Shown here: in pieces, positions 1 through 7,887 of the stretch
Position numbering within the stretch: position 1 is the stretch's first letter
Layout: every line of letters starts with the position of its first letter
NCBI GenBank assembly: GCA_023450535.1
Contig: JAEXGX010000008.1
Span: 1 to 12,276 of the forward strand
Length of the DNA stretch: 12,276 bases
Origin: Pseudomonadota bacterium
GTDB taxonomy: Bacteria; Desulfobacterota; Desulfovibrionia; Desulfovibrionales; Desulfovibrionaceae
Reading direction: 5' to 3'
Position numbers and translations under genes: made by a program
The notes under the pieces: model-generated
Databases searched by the model: none
What the model was told of the DNA's origin: nothing
Seen by the model: the letters and a program-made list of their open reading frames with translations, nothing else

Positions 1-251
1 GCAAGGACTTCAGGGGTGTGGGTGGATACTTCCATTCCCTCGGCCACCTTGGTCACGCAGGAAGCTGACAGGTTGCGTGCGCCCTTGACCTTGACCACGC
101 ACACCCGGCAGGAACCTTCGGGGCGCAGGGCGGGGTGGTGGCAGAGGTTGGGAATATTGATGCCCACCTGATGCGCGGCTTCCCAGATGGAATAGCCGGC
201 AGGCACGGTGAGAGTCTGGCCATCTATGGTAAGAGTAACTGTTTTACTCAT
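1..251 (-). CDS. hndD: [FeFe]-hydrogenase large subunit HndD/HydA, N-terminal part (cut by window edge)
   Basis: Only the first 83 codons are present; the gene continues beyond position 1. The start ATG (249-251) follows a clear AGGAG. The visible part is a plant-type [2Fe-2S] ferredoxin domain like that of NuoG and HydA, opening with a beta-hairpin (MSKTVTLTIDGQTLTV). Its cysteines are C37, C48, C51 and C65 (C-x10-C-x2-C-x13-C, with the sequence RPEGSCRVCVV). In the family this domain starts an electron relay to further [4Fe-4S] clusters and the H-cluster domain, which are not visible here. The start lies 21 nt after the hndC stop, so the two are probably translated from one mRNA. The identity as hydrogenase rather than NuoG or formate dehydrogenase alpha rests on the upstream hndA and hndC partners. 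Confidence 0.85.
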   Translation of the reverse strand, partial: MSKTVTLTIDGQTLTVPAGYSIWEAAHQVGINIPNLCHHPALRPEGSCRVCVVKVKGARNLSASCVTKVAEGMEVSTHTPEVL

Positions 252-272
252 GCTCGTATTCTCCTTGACCGG

Positions 273-2159
<1,887 letters not shown>

Positions 2160-2240
2160 GGTAACCTCTCTTGCGACGGGGGCCGTTTCACGCCGAAACA
2201 GTCCCTGCGGCCACAATCACATGGCCGCCAACTGCTGGAC

Positions 2241-2268
2241 GCTCGCGCATCATCTTTGCGCGGCGAGC
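2241..2268 (-). other. Hairpin in the 160-bp hndA-hndC spacer
   Basis: The spacer 2160-2319 has no convincing gene. It contains an inverted repeat with arms GCTCGC (2241-2246) and GCGAGC (2263-2268). An alternative inner stem is GCGCA (2245-2249) with TGCGC (2257-2261). No T-run follows in the direction of transcription, so it is not a standard terminator. It may be an mRNA processing or stability element that sets different amounts of HndA and HndC; that role is inferred. Confidence 0.45.
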
Positions 2269-2319
2269 GGTAAAGCAGGCGTGTCTTTTGAGTTGAGCGT
2301 TGGGGAAAAGGGAAGCCTG

Positions 2320-2808
2320 TCAGGACAGATAGCTGTCGAGAATGCCCGGAATTTCAAGCGGGGTCAGACGGCCGTGGGTGTTGTCGTCTACCATCATGAC
2401 CGGAGCAAGGCCGCAGGCGCCAAGGCAGGCCACGGTTTCCAGCGTGAATTCGAGATCGCGCGTGGTTTCGCCGGGTTTGACCTTGAGGTGTTCGGCAACG
2501 GCTTCCAGAATCTTCGCGCCCCCGCGCACATGGCAGGCGGTTCCCTGACAGACGCGGATGATATGCTTGCCGCGCGGGTTCAGATGGAACTGCGAGTAAA
2601 AGGTAACCACGCCGAAAACTTCCGCCGTCGTGAGCTTGAGCTCTTTGGCGATGGTTTCAAGCACGGGCTTCGGCAGATAGCCGTATGCGCCCTGGGCCTT
2701 TTGAAGCACGGGAATGAGCGCCCCTTTGGGATTGTCTTTGTACTCGCTCAGGATGCCCATGAGCGGTGCAAGATCAAATTCGCCCGTGGCGGAGCATTGA
2801 CACGCCAT
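2320..2808 (-). CDS. hndA: Hydrogenase subunit HndA/HydC (NuoE-like thioredoxin-fold [2Fe-2S] protein)
   Basis: A 162-residue soluble subunit of the NuoE / 24-kDa family. The N-terminal part is a helical bundle (about 10-75, with a typical ALIPVLQKAQGAYGYLP stretch). The thioredoxin-fold domain binds one [2Fe-2S] cluster through C87, C92, C128 and C132 (CQGTAC then CLGAC). Its length is usual for the family. In HndABCD/HydABC enzymes it forms the electron-transfer arm next to the NuoF-like subunit. The start ATG (2806-2808) follows AGGAGG with 9 nt spacing, in the loop of a small hairpin. It is the first gene of the hnd cluster, 134 bp after tctC, and hndC follows after 160 bp. Additional cysteines at positions 3 and 5 (MACQC) are not part of the cluster motif. 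Confidence 0.93.
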   Translation of the reverse strand: MACQCSATGEFDLAPLMGILSEYKDNPKGALIPVLQKAQGAYGYLPKPVLETIAKELKLTTAEVFGVVTFYSQFHLNPRGKHIIRVCQGTACHVRGGAKILEAVAEHLKVKPGETTRDLEFTLETVACLGACGLAPVMMVDDNTHGRLTPLEIPGILDSYLS

Positions 2809-2811
2809 ACT

Positions 2812-2829
2812 TGTATCCTCCTCGATACA
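2812..2829 (-). promoter_or_regulatory. Hairpin presenting the hndA Shine-Dalgarno in its loop
   Basis: The mRNA-sense sequence is TGTATC, GAGGAG, GATACA. This is a perfect 6-bp stem (2812-2817 with 2824-2829) whose six-base loop is exactly the Shine-Dalgarno core. The start codon follows two bases after the AAGT region downstream of the stem. A loop-displayed site could aid ribosome capture or offer a protein target; the function is inferred. Confidence 0.5.
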
Positions 2830-2842
2830 TGACCATTACTTT

Positions 2843-2879
2843 GACGGGGTGATCCCGTCCGGGCCCCCGCGACGGACGG
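2843..2879 (-). promoter_or_regulatory. Two mutually exclusive hairpins in the hnd leader
   Basis: Stem A pairs 2855-2861 with 2873-2879 (7 bp, CCGTCCG/CGGACGG). Stem B pairs 2843-2848 with 2854-2859 (6 bp, GACGGG/CCCGTC, 5-nt loop). They share 2855-2859, so only one can form. Stem B is not followed by a U-run, so simple termination is not indicated. This could be a folding switch in the 5' leader, or just GC-rich self-complementarity. Confidence 0.3.
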
Positions 2880-2894
2880 CGGCCCTGCAATATG

Positions 2895-2934
2895 CGTGCG
2901 CCCGGAGCGTTGACGGATACGCTCCGAACGCACG
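2895..2934 (-). terminator. Large hairpin just after tctC (terminator-like or processing site)
   Basis: Arms CGTGCG (2895-2900) with CGCACG (2929-2934) and CGGAGCG (2903-2909) with CGCTCCG (2920-2926) give 13 pairs, interrupted by one 2x2 internal loop. The hairpin starts 8 nt after the tctC stop in the sense of transcription. The bases after it (CATATTGCAGG) are not U-rich, so it is not canonical. It may partly insulate hnd from tctC or protect a processed 3' end. Confidence 0.4.
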
Positions 2935-2942
2935 GAAAATTG

Positions 2943-3989
2943 TTACTCAGGCGGAGTTGCGGGCGTTTTTTGCATGCCCAGCTCGCCCAGAATACTTCCT
3001 TCCTGTGTCCAGGCTTCGCGCAAAAAAGCGCTTGCTTCAGCGCGTCCGCGCAGGGTGGGGGTGACGGAATAGGCGTCCACGGTGCTGCGGAATGTCTGGC
3101 TTTGACCGGCTTCCATAAATGCTTTTTCCAGACGCTCCAGCACGGCGTCCGGCGTACCTGCAGGCGCAAGCAGCAGAAAGGTGGAATCGCCCCTGCCCGG
3201 GTCATCAAAGCCCTTGTCGGAGAGGGACGGCAGATCCGGCATGGCAGGCAGACGTTCGCCGGAGAGGGTGAGCAGACCGCGCATCTGCTCCTGTTTTACT
3301 CTGGCCAGCGCACCACTGGCGGCAGCTTCAACGTGTCCGCCCAGCAGGGCAGCCTCTGCTTCTCCGGGGCCGTTGAAGGGGACGAAACGCCATTTCAATG
3401 AGGGATCTTTTTTGGCCATCATGGCCAGCGCAGTATGTGAAGGTGTGCCCAAGCCGGGCACGCCGATGCGCATTCCATCCGGATTTTTGCGTGTGGCGGC
3501 GAAAAATTCATCCAGGTTGCGCCAGGGCGCGTCCGGAGTCGTTACCAGAAGCGGAGCGGCCTGTCCGAAGGTAAGGATGGGCGTTACATCGCGCAGAGGG
3601 CGGTAGGGGACAGTATTTTTGTACGGAAGAAAAATAAGCGCGTTGGAAACGCAGGCCGCCAGATGGTATCCGTCCGGTACGGACTTCGCCAGTTTCGCCA
3701 CGGCGGGCACACCGCCGCTTCCCGGCGTGTTGAGCGCCGCCACGGGCTGGCCGAGGGTTTGTTCCACACCCCGGATGAGCGCTCGCGTGGCAGCATCCAG
3801 TGCTCCTCCCGGAGGGAAGGCGATAGAAATTTCTATGGGGCGGGAGGGATATTCCGGCGCGGCAGCCACGGCATGGGGAGAAAGCGCAAGACAGAACAAG
3901 ATGAGGAACAGGGCAGGAACCGCCAGGCGGCGGGTCCAGGCTGGAAAGCGGAAAGAGAGAGGGAGTGGAAGAGAATGATCCGGTTTCAT
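2943..3989 (-). CDS. tctC: TTT-family periplasmic substrate-binding protein (TctC/Bug)
   Basis: A 348-residue extracytoplasmic binding protein of the tripartite tricarboxylate transporter family; it captures a small organic acid and delivers it to TctAB. A signal peptide is evident: a basic stretch ending in RR (20-21), a hydrophobic core at about 22-38, and a likely cleavage after AVA (near 42-43), giving a mature start around APEYPSRP. Family hallmarks are IEISIAFPPGGALDAATR (about 52-69), PGSGGVPAVAKLA, PDGYHL and a GVPGLGTPSHTA stretch. The frame is open to a TTG at 4052, but the ATG at 3987-3989 gives a normal signal peptide and is preferred. No strong Shine-Dalgarno precedes it. It lies downstream of tctBA across a 362-bp AT-rich gap, so it may have its own promoter. 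The substrate cannot be told from the sequence. Confidence 0.88.
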   Translation of the reverse strand: MKPDHSLPLPLSFRFPAWTRRLAVPALFLILFCLALSPHAVAAAPEYPSRPIEISIAFPPGGALDAATRALIRGVEQTLGQPVAALNTPGSGGVPAVAKLAKSVPDGYHLAACVSNALIFLPYKNTVPYRPLRDVTPILTFGQAAPLLVTTPDAPWRNLDEFFAATRKNPDGMRIGVPGLGTPSHTALAMMAKKDPSLKWRFVPFNGPGEAEAALLGGHVEAAASGALARVKQEQMRGLLTLSGERLPAMPDLPSLSDKGFDDPGRGDSTFLLLAPAGTPDAVLERLEKAFMEAGQSQTFRSTVDAYSVTPTLRGRAEASAFLREAWTQEGSILGELGMQKTPATPPE

Positions 3990-4351
3990 GTTACGCACTA
4001 TGCAGAGCAAGTGTGAATATTGCAAGGAAAATTTTTTTTTCACATGAAACAATGTATTATTTGAACAAACAAACAGTTTGTATTATTTCTTACGTTTTTT
4101 TCAGGACATGTTGCGTTATGCAAAAAAGAGAAAGCTGTTACAATATAAAATAAGAATGGTAAGTTATGTATGGTGTCAATTATGGCGTTTGTTTTTTCTT
4201 TACCTTGTGTTCTTTTTTCTGAAGTAATCGCATGTTGCTTACGATACACTATTTCGACTGCAGTGCATGATTTACGAAAAGGAATAAAATTCTTCATCAA
4301 AAATTCTTCTATGGTTTGAAACACTTGCTGGAGGTTCAGACTGCAATATGT
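3990..4351. other. AT-rich spacer between tctA and tctC, no convincing gene
   Basis: About 360 bp of clearly AT-rich DNA between GC-rich tct genes. It holds a T9 run (4032-4040), a 10-bp direct repeat AAAATTCTTC (4286-4295 and 4300-4309) and the repeats described separately at 4053-4088. A 94-codon minus frame (4040-4324) begins with GTG, lacks a Shine-Dalgarno and has no recognisable domain. The tctC promoter probably lies here, but no convincing -35/-10 pair was found. Confidence 0.6.
4053..4088. promoter_or_regulatory. Operator-like repeat cluster upstream of tctC
   Basis: A 10-bp direct repeat TGTATTATTT occurs at 4053-4062 and 4079-4088 (26-bp period). Between and overlapping the copies is a perfect odd palindrome ACAAAC-A-GTTTGT at 4069-4081. 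It lies 64-99 bp upstream of the tctC ATG, a plausible position for a regulator of tctC. Function inferred; AT-rich DNA gives such repeats fairly often. Confidence 0.35.
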
Positions 4352-5797
4352 TCAGAATATTCCACTCATGATCATCTGAATGAGGCCGCTTTCCAGACGC
4401 GGCCCAAGTACGAAGGCCAATACGAGAGGCGCGGGAGAAAAGCCGCCGCGCCGCAGAAAGAGGGAGAGTATTCCGAAAAGAACGCACTGTATGGGGCCTT
4501 CCATGCCGCCCGCGCCCATATAGGAACCGATGAGGCAGAGCATCAGCACACAAGGCCATACCAGCCTCCAGGGCAGGCGAGCCAGGGCCGCCCAAACCCG
4601 CGTGAGGGCAAGGCCGAGGGCGAGCAGCAGAAGATTGCCGAGGGCCAGGCTGAACATCAGCCCCCAGTAAAACTCTCCTTGTTCCAGGGGCAGGCGCGGG
4701 CCGGGTACGATGCCGCCCACAGTCAAGGCCCCGAGCAGGGCGGCCATGATCGGGTTGGTGGGCAGGCCCAACAGAAGCAGCGGCGCGAAGGAGGCCACCG
4801 CCGCCGCGTTGTTTGACGCTTCGGGGCCGGTCAGTCCTGCCCATGCACCTTTACCGAAGCTTTCCGGGTGATGGGAAAGCTTCTTTTCCAGCGCGTACGA
4901 GGCAAAACTTGCCGTGACGCCTGCGCCGCAGGGTACAAGTCCGGCGGCGAAGCCCAGAAGACTGCCGCGCAACGCGGCGGAAAAGGCACTCAGACGGCTT
5001 CCGCGATCGACAGAAATATTGGAAAATACCTTTGAGGAGGAAAGTTCTTTCGGGCCGGGAGGGGGATCAATACAGGAATATTTCGTTTTTTCCGTGAGCG
5101 GCGGGTGTAGCAGACTGTCAAGAATATCTCCGATGCCGAACAGCCCGAGCAACAGGGACGTGAGTTCCACGCCGCCCCATAACTGCCCTCCAAGCGTCAT
5201 GCGTTCTGTTCCGTGCACGGGATCCATGCCGGGCAGAGCGAGGATGAGCCCGAAAAATACCATTGCCGCATTCCGGCGGACATTGCCGGGGCTGAGCAGG
5301 GTGACCAGCGCCAGCGCCGCGAGCATCAGTACGAAGCGCCCGGTCGGGCCGAGATACAGAGCCGCTTGGGCAAGAACGGGCGCGAGTGCGGCCATGCCGA
5401 GCACTGCCGTCATGCCGCCGCAAAACGAGGCCAGTGTCGCGGCGGCGAGAGCCTGCCGCGCCTTGCCTGCCCGGGCCAGCGGATGCCCTTCGAACAGGGT
5501 GGCGACAGCGTCGGTTTCGCCGGGAATACCCAGCAAAATGGAAGTCACCGCGCCGCCGTATTTCGCGCCGTAGAAAATACCTGCCAGCATGGCGATGCCG
5601 GATAGGGGCTGCATGACGTATGTAAGAGGAAAAAGCAGAGCCATGGCCGCAGGCGGTCCGAAGCCGGGCAGTACGCCCACCACCATACCCAGCAGCGTCC
5701 CCGCCAGCACCAGCAGCCACAGCAAAGGATCGCCGCAGACGGTGAAAAATCCTGCGTAGACAGATTGCATGGCGTCAGAGGCAAACCATTCGGTCAT
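4352..5797 (-). CDS. tctA: TTT-family large membrane subunit (TctA)
   Basis: A 481-residue, very hydrophobic inner-membrane protein, the large permease subunit of the tripartite tricarboxylate transporter. Family signatures are clear near the N terminus: GVLPGFGP (41-48), IFYGAKYGGAVTSILLG (74-90) and IPGE (91-94). About ten or more hydrophobic segments follow, with a similar repeat in the second half (CGAGVTASFASYALEKK, LLLGLPTNPIMAALLGAL). A polar cytoplasmic-looking loop rich in P, K and S lies between the halves. The frame is open to 5989, but the ATG at 5795-5797 is chosen: GGAG lies 6 nt upstream, it overlaps the tctB stop as ATGA, and the first segment starts right after it. The overlap points to translational coupling with TctB. 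Length is near the usual 490-510. Confidence 0.92.
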   Translation of the reverse strand: MTEWFASDAMQSVYAGFFTVCGDPLLWLLVLAGTLLGMVVGVLPGFGPPAAMALLFPLTYVMQPLSGIAMLAGIFYGAKYGGAVTSILLGIPGETDAVATLFEGHPLARAGKARQALAAATLASFCGGMTAVLGMAALAPVLAQAALYLGPTGRFVLMLAALALVTLLSPGNVRRNAAMVFFGLILALPGMDPVHGTERMTLGGQLWGGVELTSLLLGLFGIGDILDSLLHPPLTEKTKYSCIDPPPGPKELSSSKVFSNISVDRGSRLSAFSAALRGSLLGFAAGLVPCGAGVTASFASYALEKKLSHHPESFGKGAWAGLTGPEASNNAAAVASFAPLLLLGLPTNPIMAALLGALTVGGIVPGPRLPLEQGEFYWGLMFSLALGNLLLLALGLALTRVWAALARLPWRLVWPCVLMLCLIGSYMGAGGMEGPIQCVLFGILSLFLRRGGFSPAPLVLAFVLGPRLESGLIQMIMSGIF

Positions 5798-6294
5798 AAC
5801 AGGCTCCGAAACAGCCCTTCGGGCAGGGGCCAGCCCAGACTCCGGACAATGGCGAGGTGCAGCAGCATTGGAAAGATGACGGCCATGAGTGCGGATGTTT
5901 TCCGGCGGTTTCCCGCTGCGCGGGCTGCAAGATAGAGCGTCGCCACCGTGGCGGCAAGCCAGCCGAGCAGCGGCGTCAGGCAGATCCATGCCAAACAGGC
6001 CAGCGCAAGACCGGTCAGGCTTGCGCGCAGGGCACGCCGGTCACGTTCATTGCGGCTGGGCGGTAGTAATGAAGGTTGCACGGGGCGTTGCGTGCTTCGG
6101 GGGGACGGCAGGCACAAGCCCGCCGCGCAGAGCAGCAGCCCGCTCCCGGCAAGTGCGGGCCACAGACCGGGGCCGGGAAACGTCATGCTTCCATCGTTAA
6201 TAAGCAGCCCCAGACGGACGCCCGCCAGCAATGCCCAGCAGGCCACGCCCCCCAGAGGAAGGGCGGCGAGAAAGGATGAAGCGTGGAGGAACAT
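5794..6294 (-). CDS. tctB: TTT-family small membrane subunit (TctB)
   Basis: A 166-residue membrane protein with hydrophobic segments at about 8-31, 44-62, 91-127 (two) and 134-152, and a basic polar linker at 66-90. The motif GPGLWPALAG (41-50) and the ending WPLPEGLF are typical of the TctB family, the poorly conserved small partner of TctA. It is first in the tct transcript, with its stop overlapping the tctA ATG by 4 nt. The ATG (6292-6294) lacks a strong Shine-Dalgarno (only AGG about 10 nt upstream), so the exact start is less certain. Transporter loci are often ordered C-B-A; here B-A comes first and C follows after a gap. Identification leans on context and topology as much as sequence. 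Confidence 0.85.
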   Translation of the reverse strand: MFLHASSFLAALPLGGVACWALLAGVRLGLLINDGSMTFPGPGLWPALAGSGLLLCAAGLCLPSPRSTQRPVQPSLLPPSRNERDRRALRASLTGLALACLAWICLTPLLGWLAATVATLYLAARAAGNRRKTSALMAVIFPMLLHLAIVRSLGWPLPEGLFRSLL

Positions 6295-6389
6295 GGAGAT
6301 CTGTGCCTGGTATTGTCTTTTATGTGATAAGTTAGGATAAACAAGAACACTATTGCATGAAATATAGAAAAATATTCCCTGTGTTGTAA

Positions 6390-6418
6390 AATATATCGTG
6401 CGAAAGCAGTGAAATCAA
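6390..6418 (-). promoter_or_regulatory. sigma70-type promoter for tctBA
   Basis: On the minus strand TTGATT (6413-6418) is followed, after exactly 17 bp, by TATATT (6390-6395). These match the consensus hexamers at 4/6 and 5/6. The predicted start near 6383 leaves a leader of about 90 nt before tctB. Not tested, but the best match in this spacer for the minus strand. Confidence 0.55.
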
Positions 6419-6440
6419 GGGTGGATTATGGTGGAGAAGT

Positions 6441-6459
6441 AGATATATAGAATATATCT
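6441..6459. promoter_or_regulatory. Perfect palindrome upstream of the tct promoter
   Basis: AGATATAT, AGA, ATATATCT: 8-bp arms with a 3-bp centre. It lies about 60-75 bp upstream of the predicted tctBA transcription start, as for an activator site, and also within the divergent spacer facing the glycan operon. The regulator is unknown. Confidence 0.4.
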
Positions 6460-6616
6460 GATTACTTATTTATCAGCAGAAGAGCTATAAAATAGTTGGC
6501 ATATGACGCTCTATAAAAATTAAATTGTTTGCATTTTTTTATGGAAATAGAGATAAAATGCTTATAGACGATATTATTACATTTTTTTAATTTAATTAAA
6601 AGCAATATTTTCTAGA

Positions 6617-6622
6617 TATAAT
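6617..6622 (+). promoter_or_regulatory. Candidate -10 element (TATAAT) for the leader and glycan operon
   Basis: A perfect TATAAT hexamer on the plus strand, preceded by a long A/T-rich stretch that could act as an UP element. No good -35 lies at 16-18 bp (TTAATT/AATTAA at best) and there is no extended TG. The predicted start is near 6629, giving a leader of about 235 nt before 6864. In DNA this AT-rich a TATAAT can arise by chance. Confidence 0.4.
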
Positions 6623-6661
6623 GTTATGACTCAGGCAAAGCCTTGTCATCAGGGTTTGTTT

Positions 6662-6757
<96 letters not shown>

Positions 6758-6786
6758 TTTTAGCCGTTCTTCTTTTATTACTTCAT

Positions 6787-6828
6787 GCTCCGTCCACAGT
6801 TCCCCTGTGGGCGGAGCTTTTCGTTTTT
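6787..6828 (+). terminator. Rho-independent terminator within the 5' leader of the glycan operon
   Basis: Stem 6787-6799 with 6805-6817 is 13 bp without a mismatch (one G-U), loop TTCCC, followed at once by TTTT-CG-TTTTT. The U-run lies on the plus side only, so it acts on plus-strand transcription. It stands 35 nt before the ATG of the first operon gene, with no full-length gene ending before it. It should therefore work as an attenuator, or as the end of a short leader RNA of about 200 nt. Confidence 0.85.
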
Positions 6829-6860
6829 AATTTGTCAAAAACGGAAAAGTAACAGGGGGA
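6800..6860 (+). promoter_or_regulatory. Anti-Shine-Dalgarno segment in the terminator loop and right arm
   Basis: Bases 6800-6808 (UUCCCCUGU) can pair over nine positions (one G-U) with 6852-6860 (ACAGGGGGA), which is the Shine-Dalgarno of the gene at 6864. This pairing uses the terminator loop and part of its right arm, so it competes with the terminator stem. A read-through transcript could thus have its ribosome site masked unless a ribosome or protein intervenes. Function inferred. Confidence 0.35.
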
Positions 6861-6863
6861 TAC

Positions 6864-7811
6864 ATGGCCTTTTTGAATTCCAGCGCTTCGAGCGACCTTT
6901 ACTTTGCCGGGGAGTTTCTACGGCGGCAAGCTCAGACCTTGCGCCTGATGGCAGCGTCCCTGGACGCAGCTTTTTCCCAATTCGTTGAAATAATTTGCAC
7001 TGTAAAAGGGAAAGTGGGGGTTTTCGGATCCGGAGGAAAGCGGCATCTGGCCCACAGACTGGCAAATCGTTTTTCGGTCACGGGGACACCCTCTTTCTAT
7101 ATTGCTCCTGAAGATATTGCGTTGGGAAACAATATTATTCTTTCTGAAGATGATATCATGTTATGTTTATTCAATGATGGGGATATTGATAAATATTCAG
7201 ATGATATTTTTAATGTTGTCCGGAAAAATATACGAGTTTTGACTATTGCAAATCGCACAAATGAATGGATTGAAAAAATTTCGTCAGCATTGATTGTATT
7301 GCCTGAAAAGAGTGATTCAGAGCAAAATTTTGAAATCGAATCACATGAGGATCAGTTGTTTCTTGCTACAGGCGATGTGCTTGCATTGTCTCTGATGTAC
7401 AAAAGGGGAAAATCAGAGGTCGGCGTGGCATCGCAGGAGGGAAAGGCGATAGCAGGGCGTCGCGTTCGTGATGTCATGAGTTCATCCATACCACCTCTTT
7501 TGCTCAAGGGTGAGACTGTACGCATGGCAAGAATCCTGCTGCGCAGGCATGCACCATGTGTTGTGGGGGTTATGCATAAGGAACGTCTGGTTGGAATTGT
7601 CTCCGATTCTGATTTCCGCAGGGTGCGGAGCAAAATAGATCTGGATATGCCGGTAGAGCGCATCATGCATGCTCCCAAAACCATAGATCCTGAAGCTCCT
7701 TTGGCAGAGGCCGTTTTGTTGCTGAAACAAAGCGGGGATTCCGCACTGCTTGTGGCCAAGGGCAGGAGTCCCATAGGGCTTATTGGCGCGTTGGATTGCC
7801 TGAAGGCGTGA
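6864..7811 (+). CDS. SIS + 2xCBS domain protein, degenerate KdsD/KpsF-like arabinose-5-phosphate isomerase homologue
   Basis: 315 residues, the length and layout of D-arabinose-5-phosphate isomerases (Kdo pathway): N-terminal helices (about 14-48), SIS domain (about 49-180), then two CBS domains (about 203-255 and 266-313). Gapless comparison from memory with E. coli KdsD holds through KVGVFGSG and TGTPSFY up to GDVLALSL. The residues reported as catalytic in KdsD are not kept: K59 aligns with G58 (a Lys is next to it), E111 with K110, E152 with D151, and H193 with Q191 (or E192). The TSST phosphate-contact region reads SHED. It is therefore probably inactive or altered, perhaps a sugar-phosphate or nucleotide sensor. 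The ATG has AGGGGG 4 nt upstream. It is first in the glycan operon, as kpsF is in E. coli group 2 capsule loci, and 76 bp separate it from glf. An active enzyme with moved residues remains possible. Confidence 0.75.
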   Translation: MAFLNSSASSDLYFAGEFLRRQAQTLRLMAASLDAAFSQFVEIICTVKGKVGVFGSGGKRHLAHRLANRFSVTGTPSFYIAPEDIALGNNIILSEDDIMLCLFNDGDIDKYSDDIFNVVRKNIRVLTIANRTNEWIEKISSALIVLPEKSDSEQNFEIESHEDQLFLATGDVLALSLMYKRGKSEVGVASQEGKAIAGRRVRDVMSSSIPPLLLKGETVRMARILLRRHAPCVVGVMHKERLVGIVSDSDFRRVRSKIDLDMPVERIMHAPKTIDPEAPLAEAVLLLKQSGDSALLVAKGRSPIGLIGALDCLKA

Positions 7812-7887
7812 AATCAGTTCTCAGGCAAAAACGAACAGGCGAGACGAGGCACAGAATTTCTGGGATGAGTGTGAGTGGAGAATTTTC

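Noticed and set aside
2886..2901. sigma54-like promoter upstream of hndA (GCGCACG-N4-TTGCA on minus)
   Set aside because: The -12 GC is present, but the essential -24 GG is CG, and the site lies inside a strong hairpin.
4012..4044. TGTGA ... TCACA arms resembling a CRP/FNR-family (HcpR) operator
   Set aside because: The half-sites are 23 bp apart rather than the 6 bp needed for one dimer site.
4040..4324. 94-codon minus-strand frame between tctA and tctC
   Set aside because: GTG start without a Shine-Dalgarno, no domain, composition that of AT-rich spacer.
4316..4816. 166-codon plus-strand frame opposite the end of tctA
   Set aside because: Shadow of tctA; charged low-complexity translation typical of an antisense frame.
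6787..6817. Terminator hairpin as the end of a minus-strand transcript
   Set aside because: On the minus strand the hairpin is followed by ATGAAG, not a U-run, so it acts on the plus strand only.
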